Both the position numbers and the translations under genes were made by a program. DNA of 64,000 nt from Heyndrickxia vini (GTDB lineage: Bacteria > Bacillota > Bacilli > Bacillales > Bacillaceae_C), in assembly GCF_016772275.1 (NCBI RefSeq), contig NZ_CP065425.1, forward strand, positions 362,001 through 426,000, written 5' to 3'. Shown one piece after another: positions 33,483-43,179 of this stretch (positions are counted from its first letter, which is position 1; every line of letters starts with the position of its first letter). Under the pieces are notes generated by a model that was not told the origin of the DNA, did no database searches, and saw only the letters and a list, made by a program, of their open reading frames with translations.

Positions 33483-34400
33483 ATGTTAAAACGAATAAGT
33501 AAACTAGTTCTTATTGCGGTTTTTATGTTAGGAATAGGCATGAATAGTGTGGCAAAGGCATCTAGTAATGATAACAGTGACAGCATTAATGAAAAATTCG
33601 GCTTGCCGATTGTTGTCTACGGCGAAAAACTATCTGCCGACCAAAAGCAAAAAGTAAAAGAGCTACTAAATGTAACAAATAGCAGCCAAGTAAAAGAAAT
33701 TACAGTAACAGCAGCAGACCTTGTTAAATATATCAATGGAGATCCAAATTCTAATTTATATTCATCAGCTAAAATTACAAGAAAAGAAAAAGGGGAAGGT
33801 CTCGCCATATCCATTGTTACTCCCGACAATATTACAGAGGTTACTGACCAAATGTATGCAAATGCACTTCTTACAGCGGGAGTAGAGGATGCGGATGTGG
33901 AAGTAGCTTCCCCCTTAAAGGTTAGCGGACATTCAGCGCTTGTAGGTATTTACAAAGCGTATGATAAAGGCGGCGGTGATCTTAACAAAGATCGAATGGA
34001 AGTAGCGAACGAAGAGCTTGGTTTAGCAACAGATTTAGCGAAAAAAAAGGGAATGGATCAAGATAAGGTCACACAGCTATTAACAGAAATTAAAGAAGAA
34101 ATAGCGAAGCAAAATCCTGCTACAAAGGAAGATATCGAAAAAATCATTGACGATAAGCTCAAATCATTAAACATTCAATTAAGTCCAGAAGATCGTCAGC
34201 TTCTTGTAAAGCTTTTTGATAAAATGCGAAATCTTGATATTAATTTTGATAATGTGAAAAGTCAACTCGGAGATATCGCAAATGATATTAAAAAGAAACT
34301 AGAGGATGTAACAGGTGACAAAGGATTTTGGCAAGGAGTAGCAGATTTCTTTAAAAAGATTTTTCAAGCAATCGCAGATTTTTTTGGAAGTCTATTTTAA
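33483..34400 (+). CDS. ypuA: YpuA-like secreted DUF1002 protein
   Basis: 305 residues. The signal peptide ends near AKA-SS (residue 26). The body shows DUF1002 features: GLPIVVYGEKLSADQKQKVKELL, AKITRKEKGEGLAISIVTPDNITEVTDQMYANALLTAGVEDADVEVASPLKVSGHSALVGIYKAY. The C-terminus is helical with FWQGVADFFKKIFQAIADFFGSLF, which is probably membrane-active or anchoring. In B. subtilis ypuA belongs to the envelope-stress (SigM) set. AAAGGAG precedes the ATG. Function unknown. Confidence 0.8.
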   Translation: MLKRISKLVLIAVFMLGIGMNSVAKASSNDNSDSINEKFGLPIVVYGEKLSADQKQKVKELLNVTNSSQVKEITVTAADLVKYINGDPNSNLYSSAKITRKEKGEGLAISIVTPDNITEVTDQMYANALLTAGVEDADVEVASPLKVSGHSALVGIYKAYDKGGGDLNKDRMEVANEELGLATDLAKKKGMDQDKVTQLLTEIKEEIAKQNPATKEDIEKIIDDKLKSLNIQLSPEDRQLLVKLFDKMRNLDINFDNVKSQLGDIANDIKKKLEDVTGDKGFWQGVADFFKKIFQAIADFFGSLF

Positions 34401-34418
34401 TAATAGATAGTAATCTAT

Positions 34419-34458
34419 AAAAAAGATTGGTCATAATTAAGTTGGCCAATCTTTTTTT
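34419..34458 (+). terminator. Terminator after the ypuA-like gene
   Basis: AAAGATTGG (34422-34430) and CCAATCTTT (34445-34453) form a stem with a T7 tail. Confidence 0.85.
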
Positions 34459-34572
34459 GTGAACAATTATACCAATAGTTGTAAAAATAATAAGCAGATG
34501 TTACTAGTGTTTTTTGTGATACATCTAAATATTCGGTTTATATTCAATTTTCAACAAATTTTGAATAAATTA

Positions 34573-34600
34573 TTGACAGATAATTTAAATTTACTGTATA
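34573..34600 (+). promoter_or_regulatory. Likely sigma-A promoter of the opp operon
   Basis: TTGACA (34573-34578), a 16-bp spacer and TGTATA (34595-34600). Transcription would begin near 34606 and give a leader of about 245 nt. Confidence 0.6.
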
Positions 34601-34615
34601 TTTTGATATATCATA

Positions 34616-34823
34616 GGATAAAAAAAATCAAAATTTTTATCCGAAGTATGGGTCGCGTGTCCAAAGTACTATCAATTTTGAATTGATAGTTGAATGTTTC
34701 GTCTGCCGAAAAGCTTTTTGAGAAAAATTTTTCTCACTTCGGAATATAGATGGGATTATTCTAATAGTTTTATTATTAGGCATGTCGACTCATATCCTAT
34801 TGGAAAGTCAAAACTGACTTTCC
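34616..34823 (+). other. Structured 5' leader of oppA (four hairpins)
   Basis: Four inverted repeats follow each other: GGATAAAAA/TTTTTATCC (34616-34642), ACTATCAATT/AATTGATAGT (34668-34690), CCGAA/TTCGG with inner GAGAAAAATTTTTCTC (34706-34742), and GGAAAGTCA/TGACTTTCC (34802-34823). The last one stands just before the GGGGGG ribosome site at 34840. It matches no riboswitch I know. A regulatory or stabilising role is likely. Confidence 0.55.
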
Positions 34824-34852
34824 TAAACAAAAAGAAATAGGGGGGAAAGAGC

Positions 34853-36559
34853 TTGAAGAAAAAGTCTTTTTATTCATTTTTTGCGGTTTTTCTAGCAGCA
34901 ATGTTAATGCTAGCCGGCTGTTTCGGAGGGAAGGAAGAAACAGCAAAGCCGGCAGATGGTGACAGTGGCAAAAAAACTGAAGAAACCAAAGGACCAAAAG
35001 TATTAAAGCTGAATAACACGGAAGAACCTGGTGCCCTTCATCCAGGTCTTGCGCAAGGAACACATGACTCATGGATCCTTGAAGGAACATTTGAAGGTTT
35101 AACAAAGAAAACACCTGAAGGGAAAATTGTAGAAGGTATGGCGGAAAAATGGGAAACAAGTGAAGACGGCTTAACATGGACATTCCATTTACGAGATGGA
35201 ATTAAATGGTCTAACGGTGACCCAGTTACTGCTGAAGATTTCGAATATGCATGGAAATTCGTGTTGAATCCTAAAAATGCTTCAACATATGCTTATCAAC
35301 TTTATTACCTTAAGGGTGGTACAGAGTTTAACAGTTTCAAACTTACAAAATCAAAAGATTCTAAGAAATTGGCAGAACAAGATAAAAAGCTAAAAGAATT
35401 AGAAGATAAAGTAGGCGTTAAAGCCAAAGATGAAAAAACACTAGAAGTTACACTTGCATCATCTACACCATACTTCCTTGATTTAACATCATTCTACACT
35501 TACTATCCAATCAGTAAAAAAGTACAAGAAGCAACTCCAAAATGGTATACAGAAGCATCAACATTTGTATCTAATGGTCCTTTCAAGCTTACAGAATGGA
35601 AGCATAAAGAAAGCTTGAAAATCGAAAAGAATGAAAACTACTATGACAAAGATAACATTAAGCTAGATGCGGTTACATTTGCAGTAATTGACCAAGAAAC
35701 TACTGCCTATCAAATGTACCAAAACGGTGAGTTGGACATGGTTTATCCAATCCCACAAGATGTATTACCTACGTTAAAAGATAATAAGGAGTTCCATAAC
35801 GGACCTGATTTATCAACATATTACTTCAATTTAAACAACAAAGTTAAACCATTTAATAATGCTAAAGTAAGAAAAGCACTAGCAATGGCTATCGATCGTA
35901 AAACAATTGTTGAAAATGTTGCACAAGGTGGACAACAACCAGCTTACTCTATTGTACCTCCAGGAATCCCTGAAGGGGACAATGGAGATTATCAAGAAAA
36001 CGGCGGCGATCTATTCAGTGAAAATGTAGATGAGGCTAAAAAGCTTCTTACAGAAGGGCTTAAAGAAGAAGGCTTAAGCAAAATGCCGAAGTTCTCTATC
36101 GTTTACAATACAAATGAAGCGCATAAAAAGATTGCTGAGGCCATTCAAGAAATGTGGAGAAAAAATCTAGATATTAACGTTACACTTGAAAACGTTGAAT
36201 TCCAAGTAAAAATTGATCGTGAGCATGCGGGAGATTATCAAATTTCACGTGCTGGTTGGATCGGAGACTACGTAGATCCAATGACATTCATGGATCTTTG
36301 GGTATCAGATGGACCTTACAACGATGCAAAATGGAGCAATAAAGAATACGATCAATATATTAAAGTAGCAAAAGAATCCATGGATACTGCAACACGTATG
36401 GATGCAATGCATAAAGCAGAAAAAATCCTAATGGATGAAATGCCTGTATTACCAATCTATTTCTACACAAAACCATATGTATTAAAAGAAAATGTTACAG
36501 GCTTCTTTACACCAATTAACAGATACCCTCAATACATCTATGCAGATATTGAGAATTAA
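34853..36559 (+). CDS. oppA: Oligopeptide ABC transporter binding lipoprotein
   Basis: 568 residues, SBP_bac_5 family. The lipobox LMLAGC places the lipid-bearing cysteine at residue 23. The body has LKLNNTEEPGALHPGLAQGTHDSWIL, then WTFHLRDGIKWSNGDPVTAEDFEYAWKFVLNP, a well-known motif, and ends with PVLPIYFYTKPYVLKENVTGFF. It captures peptides outside the cell and hands them to OppBC. The start is TTG 34853 behind a G-rich site. A hairpin between oppA and oppB probably lowers downstream expression, as is usual for binding proteins. Confidence 0.93.
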   Translation: MKKKSFYSFFAVFLAAMLMLAGCFGGKEETAKPADGDSGKKTEETKGPKVLKLNNTEEPGALHPGLAQGTHDSWILEGTFEGLTKKTPEGKIVEGMAEKWETSEDGLTWTFHLRDGIKWSNGDPVTAEDFEYAWKFVLNPKNASTYAYQLYYLKGGTEFNSFKLTKSKDSKKLAEQDKKLKELEDKVGVKAKDEKTLEVTLASSTPYFLDLTSFYTYYPISKKVQEATPKWYTEASTFVSNGPFKLTEWKHKESLKIEKNENYYDKDNIKLDAVTFAVIDQETTAYQMYQNGELDMVYPIPQDVLPTLKDNKEFHNGPDLSTYYFNLNNKVKPFNNAKVRKALAMAIDRKTIVENVAQGGQQPAYSIVPPGIPEGDNGDYQENGGDLFSENVDEAKKLLTEGLKEEGLSKMPKFSIVYNTNEAHKKIAEAIQEMWRKNLDINVTLENVEFQVKIDREHAGDYQISRAGWIGDYVDPMTFMDLWVSDGPYNDAKWSNKEYDQYIKVAKESMDTATRMDAMHKAEKILMDEMPVLPIYFYTKPYVLKENVTGFFTPINRYPQYIYADIEN

Positions 36560-36570
36560 AAAACACAATT

Positions 36571-36612
36571 AAAGCAGTCGGTATGTCTTACGGACATACC
36601 CTGCTTTTTCTT
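36571..36612 (+). terminator. Partial terminator between oppA and oppB
   Basis: AAAGCAG-GGTATGTC pairs with GACATACC-CTGCTTT around a short loop, then TTTTTC. A terminator inside an operon right after the binding-protein gene fits differential expression of oppA over oppBCDF. Confidence 0.7.
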
Positions 36613-36630
36613 AAGAGAGGGTGATTTTTA

Positions 36631-37560
36631 ATGCTAAGATATTCCTTAAACCGTCTGTTTTGGGCAATTATCACAATTTGGGCAGTTATTACGATTACCT
36701 TTATCGTTATGCATAGCATTCCAGGAAACCCATTTGCCAGAGAAGGCGCCATGCCGAAGGCGGTATATGATAATCTTCAAGCTTACTATAACTTGGACAA
36801 GCCTAAAGTTGTTCAATACTTCTTATATTTGAAAGGTCTTTTGCATTTCGACTTTGGACCTTCATTAAAATCTCAATCAATTACAGTAAATGATTATATT
36901 CGAACAGGATTCCCAATTTCTTTACATCTAGGCCTACAAGCCATGGCGATTGCTATTCCATTTGGTCTAATCTTTGGAGTTGTAGCGTCTTTATTCAAAA
37001 ATCGTTGGCCAGATTATGTATCTATGATTCTAGCGATTATTGGAATTTCTGTACCAAGCTTTATTTTAGCAACTGTCCTCATTAATTATTTTGCAGTAGA
37101 GTGGAAACTATTCCCAGTTGCTACGTGGAAATCCTGGGCACACACCGTATTACCTTCTATTTCACTAGCCTTATCACCAATGGCATTTATTGCACGATTA
37201 ATGCGTTCAAGTATGCTTGAGGTTATGGGACAGGACTATATTTTGACCGCAAAAGCAAAAGGTTTAGGAAAAAGCATGGTGATTATCAAGCATGCAATAC
37301 GGAATGCGATTCTACCGGTTGTGACCGTACTTGGTATCCTTATAGCGAACGTTGTAACTGGAAGTTTCATTGTAGAGAGTATCTTTGGAATTCCAGGTAT
37401 GGGTGAAATGTTTGTTAAAGGTATTTTCAATCGTGACTATCCTGTCATCCTTGGGTCAACTGTATTTTATAGCGTAATCCTAATTTTGCTCATTTTCATC
37501 GTGGATATAGCTTATACATGGATCGATCCAAGAATTAAAGTGTCGGGGGAGAGTAAATAA
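36631..37560 (+). CDS. oppB: Oligopeptide ABC transporter permease OppB
   Basis: 309 residues with about six membrane segments. The start LRYSLNRLFWAIITIWAVITITFIVMHSIPGNPF is typical of the family. The coupling loop that contacts the ATPase appears as EVMGQDYILTAKAKGL near residue 200, followed by HAIRNAILPVVTVLG. Its last base is shared with the ATG of oppC (TAATG overlap), so the two are coupled. Confidence 0.93.
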   Translation: MLRYSLNRLFWAIITIWAVITITFIVMHSIPGNPFAREGAMPKAVYDNLQAYYNLDKPKVVQYFLYLKGLLHFDFGPSLKSQSITVNDYIRTGFPISLHLGLQAMAIAIPFGLIFGVVASLFKNRWPDYVSMILAIIGISVPSFILATVLINYFAVEWKLFPVATWKSWAHTVLPSISLALSPMAFIARLMRSSMLEVMGQDYILTAKAKGLGKSMVIIKHAIRNAILPVVTVLGILIANVVTGSFIVESIFGIPGMGEMFVKGIFNRDYPVILGSTVFYSVILILLIFIVDIAYTWIDPRIKVSGESK

Positions 37561-38489
37561 TGGCAAACGATTTAAAATTCACAGAAGAGTTGTTCTTACC
37601 AGCAGAGGATAATTTTAAAGAAGCCGAAAAAATTTCTCGTCCAACGGTTTCATATTGGGCAAATGTTTGGAGACGATTGAAAGCAAATAAATTGGCCTTA
37701 GTAGGATTAATTATTATCATTCTCCTAGTCATTATGGCTATTATCGGTCCACATTTGAATGGTTATAAATATTATGAGCAAGATTTCACAAGCAAAAATT
37801 TAAAGCCGAATGCTGAGCATTGGTTCGGTACAGATTCTTCAGGAAGGGACATGTTTACGCGAGCGTGGTCAGGAGCAAGAATCTCATTATTTATTGGGCT
37901 TGCTGCAGCAGTCATTGATTTTATCATTGGTGTTTTGTATGGAGGTATTTCCGCTTTAAGAGGTGGGAGAACAGATAACGCAATGATGCGTATTGCTGAA
38001 GTTTTGTATGCGATTCCATATTTACTAATGGTCATTTTAATTATGGTTGTCTTTCCAGAACAAGGAAGAGGAATGTTCTCGATCATCATTGCAATGACGA
38101 TTACTGGATGGATTCCAATGGCAAGGCTTGTGCGAGGACAAGTTTTACAGTTAAAACAATATGAATACGTACATGCCTCAGAGGTAGCAGGCGGCAAAAC
38201 ATCTTGGATTTTAAGAAAGCATATGATTCCTAATACAATGGGACCAATTCTTGTAAATATTACACTTACCGTTCCGACAGCCATTTTCGGTGAGGCAACA
38301 TTAAGTTTCCTAGGATTAGGGATTCCGGCACCACAAGCGAGCTGGGGGACAATGGCAAATGATGCACTTCAAAGCATCTTAGTCGGAAACTTCTATCAAC
38401 TATTAATTCCGGCAGCATTAATTTCCTTAACCATGTTTGCCTTTAATGTCTTCGGTGATGGTTTAAGAGATGCGCTTGATCCGAGATAA
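37560..38489 (+). CDS. oppC: Oligopeptide ABC transporter permease OppC
   Basis: 309 residues. An N-terminal cytoplasmic tail precedes about six membrane segments. HWFGTDSSGRDMFTRAWSGARISLFIG is the standard OppC block and LKQYEYVHASEVAGGKTSWILRKHMIPNTMGPIL the coupling loop. It pairs with OppB to form the channel. GGGGGAG precedes the ATG within the end of oppB. Confidence 0.93.
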   Translation: MANDLKFTEELFLPAEDNFKEAEKISRPTVSYWANVWRRLKANKLALVGLIIIILLVIMAIIGPHLNGYKYYEQDFTSKNLKPNAEHWFGTDSSGRDMFTRAWSGARISLFIGLAAAVIDFIIGVLYGGISALRGGRTDNAMMRIAEVLYAIPYLLMVILIMVVFPEQGRGMFSIIIAMTITGWIPMARLVRGQVLQLKQYEYVHASEVAGGKTSWILRKHMIPNTMGPILVNITLTVPTAIFGEATLSFLGLGIPAPQASWGTMANDALQSILVGNFYQLLIPAALISLTMFAFNVFGDGLRDALDPR

Positions 38490-38523
38490 GTAGGGTCAAA
38501 TATGAGAAAAGGAGGAACACACC

Positions 38524-39525
38524 ATGGGTAATTTACTAGAAGTTAAAGACTTACATGTTTCCTTTGGGACCTATGCGGGTGAAGTCCAGGCGGTTCGAGG
38601 AGTTAGTTTTGAAGTGAAGCAAGGGGAAGCAATTGCAATCGTTGGGGAATCGGGCTGTGGAAAAAGTGTCACAGCTAAATCGATTATGAAACTATTGTCT
38701 ACCCCGCCGGCTAAATATAAAAGCGGTTCAATCTTATTCAATGGACAAGATCTAATTCCTAAAAACGAAAGGGAGATGCAAAGGATTCGTGGAAATGATA
38801 TTAGTATGATTTTCCAAGACCCGATGACATCTTTAAACCCTACGAGTAAGGTAGGAAGCCAAATCATGGAAGCTGTCCTGCAGCATAATAAGGTTTCCCG
38901 GAAAGAAGCATGGACAGTTGCGAAAGAAATGCTCGAATTGGTAGGAATTCCTCAACCGGAAAAAAGATTGGATCAGTATCCACATGAATTTTCGGGTGGG
39001 ATGAGACAAAGAGCGATGATAGCGATGGCACTTGCTTGTCGTCCGAAATTATTAATTGCTGATGAACCTACCACTGCACTGGATGTTACGATCCAAGCAC
39101 AGATACTAGAGCTTATGAAGGGCCTGCAACAAAAAACGGAAACTTCTATTATATTAATCACACATGATTTAGGTGTTGTTGCGGAAATGTGTGATCGGGT
39201 GATTGTTATGTATGCGGGAAAAGTAGTGGAGACAGGGACAGTTGAGGAAATCTTTGAAAAGCCACAACATCCTTATACAAAAGGACTTTTAAAATCAGTT
39301 CCAAGATTGGATATGAACAAAAACGAGCCACTTGCACCAATAATTGGTACACCGCCGGATTTATTAGAGCCGCCGAAAGGATGCTCCTTTTATGCGAGAT
39401 GTGAGTCTGCTATGAGAATATGTAAAGACTATTCCCCGGAGCTAGAAGAGGTGGCAAAAGGTCAAACTGCTGCATGCTGGCTCCACCATCCGCTTGTCTC
39501 CATGAAAAAGGCTAGTGGTAAATAG
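38524..39525 (+). CDS. oppD: Oligopeptide ABC transporter ATPase OppD
   Basis: 333 residues. Walker A is [14 protein letters not shown], the ABC signature FSGGMRQRAMIAMALACRPKLLIADEPTTALD includes Walker B, and the H-loop is ILITHDLGVVAEMCD. The C-terminal oligopeptide-transport extension has the cysteine-containing PPKGCSFYARCESAMRIC segment, which in relatives holds an iron-sulfur or zinc site. AGGAGG precedes the ATG. Confidence 0.93.
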   Translation: MGNLLEVKDLHVSFGTYAGEVQAVRGVSFEVKQGEAIAIVGESGCGKSVTAKSIMKLLSTPPAKYKSGSILFNGQDLIPKNEREMQRIRGNDISMIFQDPMTSLNPTSKVGSQIMEAVLQHNKVSRKEAWTVAKEMLELVGIPQPEKRLDQYPHEFSGGMRQRAMIAMALACRPKLLIADEPTTALDVTIQAQILELMKGLQQKTETSIILITHDLGVVAEMCDRVIVMYAGKVVETGTVEEIFEKPQHPYTKGLLKSVPRLDMNKNEPLAPIIGTPPDLLEPPKGCSFYARCESAMRICKDYSPELEEVAKGQTAACWLHHPLVSMKKASGK

Positions 39526-39541
39526 TGAGGAGGAGATTTAG

Positions 39542-40543
39542 ATGAATTCGAAAACAATTGAGACAAATGATGCGAACAAGACGAGCACTCTTACTCCTCT
39601 TATCGAAGTGAAAAACTTAAAGAAGTACTTCGGTTCCGGTGATCAGGCGTTGAAAGCAGTAGATGGAATTAACCTAGATATCTACCCTGGAGAAACGGTT
39701 GGACTAGTTGGAGAAAGTGGCTGTGGGAAGTCAACGGCAGGTCGAACGATTATTCGTTTATATGATGCAACGGAAGGCGAAGTGCTGTTTAACGGTAAAA
39801 ATATTTATAAGAATAGTAGTAGTGAAATGGCTAAAGTACGCAGAGAAATACAATTGATCTTCCAAGATCCGTATGCTTCCTTAAATCCACGAATGACCGT
39901 TGAAGAGATTATCGGTGAGCCCATCGCCATTCATGGATTGTTACATGGAAAAAAGAAACGTGAACGTGTATTAGAATTATTAAAACTAGTAGGGTTGGAT
40001 CCCGAACATATTCATCGATTTCCACATGAGTTTAGTGGTGGACAACGTCAGCGGATTGGAATAGCCCGAGCATTGGCATTAAATCCGAAATTCATCGTCT
40101 GTGATGAACCGATATCTGCTCTGGATGTTTCGATTCAAGCGCAGGTTGTTAATTTACTGAAAGATTTACAGAAAGAGATGGGGCTGACGTACTTATTTAT
40201 CGCTCATGACCTATCGATGGTTAAATATATTTCTGATCGAATCCTTGTAATGTATTTAGGGAATATGATGGAGCTTTCGGAAAGTGAAGAATTATATAAT
40301 GAGCCCCTACATCCTTATACACAAGCACTGTTATCAGCGGTACCGATTCCGAACCCTAAATTAAAAAGAGAACGAATTGTTTTACAAGGGGATGTACCAA
40401 GTCCAATTAACCCGCCGAGCGGCTGTGTCTTTAGAACACGCTGCATGCATGCCATGGACATCTGCGCACAAAAGAAACCAGAATGGCATGAAGCAAAACC
40501 AGGACATTTTGTAAGTTGTCATTTGTATAATAAAAATATATAA
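39542..40543 (+). CDS. oppF: Oligopeptide ABC transporter ATPase OppF
   Basis: 333 residues. Walker A is [14 protein letters not shown], signature [33 protein letters not shown]-loop [16 protein letters not shown]. The C-terminal extension carries [24 protein letters not shown]. It forms the nucleotide-binding dimer with OppD. The gene starts 17 bp after oppD behind GAGGAGG and ends the operon at a strong terminator. Confidence 0.93.
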   Translation: MNSKTIETNDANKTSTLTPLIEVKNLKKYFGSGDQALKAVDGINLDIYPGETVGLVGESGCGKSTAGRTIIRLYDATEGEVLFNGKNIYKNSSSEMAKVRREIQLIFQDPYASLNPRMTVEEIIGEPIAIHGLLHGKKKRERVLELLKLVGLDPEHIHRFPHEFSGGQRQRIGIARALALNPKFIVCDEPISALDVSIQAQVVNLLKDLQKEMGLTYLFIAHDLSMVKYISDRILVMYLGNMMELSESEELYNEPLHPYTQALLSAVPIPNPKLKRERIVLQGDVPSPINPPSGCVFRTRCMHAMDICAQKKPEWHEAKPGHFVSCHLYNKNI

Positions 40544-40547
40544 GAAC

Positions 40548-40582
40548 AAAAAAACTGAGATGCAAACTGTCTCAGTTTTTTT
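40548..40582 (+). terminator. Terminator of the opp operon
   Basis: AAAAAAACTGAGA pairs with TCTCAGTTTTTTT around TGCAAACTG. Confidence 0.9.
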
Positions 40583-40702
40583 GTTTAGGCACTTTTTTTG
40601 AAAGATGGGTTGCTTTGCTTTAAACACAAAATAAAATTGAAAATGCTGAGTGGATTGGAGCGGAAAGAAACGGGCCATTGTTTATTCCCAAGACTACAAA
40701 CT

Positions 40703-40978
40703 TTAATTAAATATTATCATATACAATTGCATAGCCGAGAGCCCAAGCATCATAACAATTGTTAACATACTTCTTAGTCCGGACTTCCAATCTTTCACCG
40801 AGAATAAACCAATTACACCGAGATAGAGAATAATAACAGATAATGCTAATGTAATATATAATGGTTGAGTAATGGTAAACTGAATGGAATGAAGAAAATT
40901 TGTGATGTATGCAATCATGAACAGAAGTGTACAACCTATACATAATAAAAAGGAATATAAATTTAAACGAACACTCAT
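40703..40978 (-). CDS. Small three-helix membrane protein, unknown function
   Basis: 91 residues with three hydrophobic segments (about 5-25, 37-58, 68-88) and few charges. GGAAGG stands 8 bases before ATG 40978; a GTG nine bases further out overlaps that site. The gene stands alone between the opp terminator and the SRAP gene. I do not recognise the family. Confidence 0.55.
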   Translation of the reverse strand: MSVRLNLYSFLLCIGCTLLFMIAYITNFLHSIQFTITQPLYITLALSVIILYLGVIGLFSVKDWKSGLRSMLTIVMMLGLSAMQLYMIIFN

Positions 40979-41178
40979 GTAAGACACCTTCCTTTAGTTG
41001 TTTTTGTCGATTTTGTGTCTAAAATATGTATATTTAATGAATATTCGCTATGTTCATTTAAAATCCTTCTTTTTTAAAAACTTTTAAGTCCTTTTATGTA
41101 TTTTTATTAGGAATAAGAAAAATTCCCTTTTTTAAGGTAGAATAAGATAGGTGAAAAAACTACTTTGGAGGAGTAGGC

Positions 41179-41844
41179 ATGTGCGGTCGATTTAATTTGT
41201 ATTCCAGTATCGAAGATTTATTGGAGCGGTTCGATCTTATAAATTGGGAAATGATTGAACTTTCCCCAAGATATAATATTGCACCGAGTCAAGAAGTATT
41301 GGCAATCGTTGAAGGAGAAAGTGGGCATCGTGGTGGCTTCCTGCGTTGGGGGTTAGTTCCTGCATGGGCAAATGATCCGAAGATTGGTTATAAAATGATT
41401 AATGCCAGAGCTGAAACGATCGATGAAAAGCCAAGCTTCAAAAGTTTGTTAGCGAGGAGACGTTGCCTAATCATCGCCGATGGTTTTTATGAATGGAAGA
41501 AGGAAGGAAATAGAAAAACACCATACCACATTTATTTAAAAGATAGACAACCCTTTGCATTCGCTGGTCTTTGGGATCGTTGGAATCAAGATGGAGAAAT
41601 GATTCAATCATGTACGATTATTACAACAGAGGCCAATGAACTAATGAAGGATATTCACGACAGAATGCCGGTCATCTTAACGAAGGAATCTCAAAAAGTC
41701 TGGCTGGACCGGTCCCTTCAAGATGAAAAACAACTCAAATCCCTTTTAGTACCGTTTGCTCCAACATTAATGGAGGCCAACACCATATCAGAACTAGTAA
41801 ATAGTCCAAAGAATGATGGGGCGAAAATACTAAATTCACTATAA
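41179..41844 (+). CDS. SRAP/HMCES-type DNA-crosslinking peptidase (YedK-like)
   Basis: 221 residues. The invariant Cys2 in MCGRFN forms the covalent bond to abasic DNA sites after Met removal. Other family residues are YNIAPSQ, INARAETIDEKPSFKSLLARRRCLIIADGFYEWKK (Arg and Glu) and the histidine in DIHDRMPVIL. It shields abasic sites in single-stranded DNA. TTGGAGGAG precedes the ATG. I did not find a convincing LexA box in the 200 bp upstream. Confidence 0.92.
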   Translation: MCGRFNLYSSIEDLLERFDLINWEMIELSPRYNIAPSQEVLAIVEGESGHRGGFLRWGLVPAWANDPKIGYKMINARAETIDEKPSFKSLLARRRCLIIADGFYEWKKEGNRKTPYHIYLKDRQPFAFAGLWDRWNQDGEMIQSCTIITTEANELMKDIHDRMPVILTKESQKVWLDRSLQDEKQLKSLLVPFAPTLMEANTISELVNSPKNDGAKILNSL

Positions 41845-41859
41845 GAAAAGGTTGATAGA

Positions 41860-42264
41860 ATGAAAAAACAAACAATTTGGTGGGTATTAGCCATCATCAT
41901 GTGTATCATAATTTATAATTTTACGGCTGCACCGGAATCTACTGGCTCCAACACCTTGAAGATAATTGAAAGAATAACGGGATTAAAAGGTGAAGCAGCA
42001 GGCGTATTGAATTTTATTATTCGAAAGCTTGCCCATATTAGTGTATTTGGATTATTGGGGATCTTTTTATATAATGCCTTTCGCAAAAATAAGATATTCT
42101 TTGCATGGTTTTTGACGACGCTTTATGCAGCAAGCGATGAGTACCATCAATCACTTGTTCCAAATCGTACGGCTTCCGTCTGTGATGTATTATTGGATTC
42201 TGGTGGGGCATTACTAGCCATGCTAATTATTCGGGCAATTTTTAAAGGAAAACAAAAGGAGTAG
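41860..42264 (+). CDS. VanZ-like membrane protein
   Basis: 134 residues with four membrane helices. The VanZ pattern is visible as KLAHISVFGLLGIFLYNAF and then LYAASDEYHQSLVPNRTASVCDVLLDSGGALLA, with conserved D-E-x-H-Q and R. The role of stand-alone VanZ proteins is poorly known; in enterococci one raises teicoplanin resistance. It begins 15 bp after the SRAP gene. Confidence 0.85.
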   Translation: MKKQTIWWVLAIIMCIIIYNFTAAPESTGSNTLKIIERITGLKGEAAGVLNFIIRKLAHISVFGLLGIFLYNAFRKNKIFFAWFLTTLYAASDEYHQSLVPNRTASVCDVLLDSGGALLAMLIIRAIFKGKQKE

Positions 42265-42283
42265 TTCATGACGAATCTACTCC
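42258..42283. terminator. Hairpin between converging genes
   Basis: GGAGTAG and CTACTCC form a 7-bp stem spanning the vanZ stop codon. No T run follows on the plus strand, so its efficiency is uncertain. Confidence 0.4.
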
Positions 42284-42291
42284 AAAAGTGA

Positions 42292-43155
42292 TTATGGATT
42301 GTTACTCGGGTCAGTTACAATTGTGTTATTATCATCTGTTCCGCCATTTTTAGGGTTATCCGTCTGCTGACTTTTTTCATCGCTATTTTGTGTGCCATCC
42401 GTTGGGGGATCCTCGTCTTGTTGTGAATCCTCTTTTGGCTGATCGGCGGCATCATCCTTTTGAGAATTATCCTCATTTTTTTCCTTGGGTTCTTCCTTTT
42501 TGCTGTTATCTTCTGTTTTTGTTTCATCCTTTTGTGTATCTTTGTTCGGATCATTTGTTTCTTCACCTTCCGGATCTTTCTTTCCATTTAGAAGATCATC
42601 CATCGTAATTGGAAAGGTGTGCTGATCCGGATTTTCTTTAAGAAGTGCTGTTAATTTTTCATTCAACAGTTTTAAATGTTCTTCACTGTCTGAAGTTGTT
42701 TGGAAGTTATTTTGGGCAAATCGTACATCCAAATTTGGTAAAGAAGCAAGATCTGCTGTTTGCTTATGTGCGACAAGTCGGATATTTTTGAGGCCAACTT
42801 CACCAACACGGGGAATATAAATTTCATCAAATGTCAGCTTCGTCACGTCTGCACACATTTTACTTAACTCATCAGGTCCATTTGATGTCATTTGCATAGT
42901 AATACCGGCGTTTATCTTTGTTAATCTCATCCCGTAAATCGTCGATTTCTCAAAGCAAAGGCGTAGCATGACTTTTTTCGGAGAATGGGATGTCTCACCG
43001 GTGACAATACTAGGCAAGCTTATGATACCTTCAACACGGTCCGCCTCAATGATAAAACCCTCTGAAGATGTCGATTCAGCAATAGATGGATGTATCCAAG
43101 TTGCATTAAAAACGATATAAAGGATAAGTATAAAAGGGAGTGTTCTCTTTAACAT
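42292..43155 (-). CDS. Secreted protein with long acidic/polar tail, third gene of the DUF6230 operon
   Basis: About 287 residues. A signal peptide ends near IAE-ST. The first half is probably beta-rich, with two cysteines (in MLRLCFEK and LSKMCADV) that could pair. From about residue 190 the chain turns into a disordered tail of Glu, Asp, Lys, Gln, Asn and Pro. ATG 43155 behind GGTGA is preferred. It lies 24 bp after the DUF6114 gene, so the three genes are one operon. The recognisable globular part has some likeness to the DUF6230 protein (IPRVGEVGLKNIRLVA versus NDIKEVTIKGLKI). Confidence 0.55.
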   Translation of the reverse strand: MLKRTLPFILILYIVFNATWIHPSIAESTSSEGFIIEADRVEGIISLPSIVTGETSHSPKKVMLRLCFEKSTIYGMRLTKINAGITMQMTSNGPDELSKMCADVTKLTFDEIYIPRVGEVGLKNIRLVAHKQTADLASLPNLDVRFAQNNFQTTSDSEEHLKLLNEKLTALLKENPDQHTFPITMDDLLNGKKDPEGEETNDPNKDTQKDETKTEDNSKKEEPKEKNEDNSQKDDAADQPKEDSQQDEDPPTDGTQNSDEKSQQTDNPKNGGTDDNNTIVTDPSNNP

Positions 43156-43179
43156 AGCTATCACCAAATTTCAAATGAT

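Noticed and set aside
34606-34853. Known riboswitch or T-box in the oppA leader
   Set aside because: No T-box sequence (TGGNACCGCG) or recognised riboswitch core is seen, only stacked hairpins.
40979-41178. LexA box upstream of the SRAP gene
   Set aside because: Only TATGTTC near 41050 resembles one half of CGAAC-N4-GTTCG. The other half does not fit.
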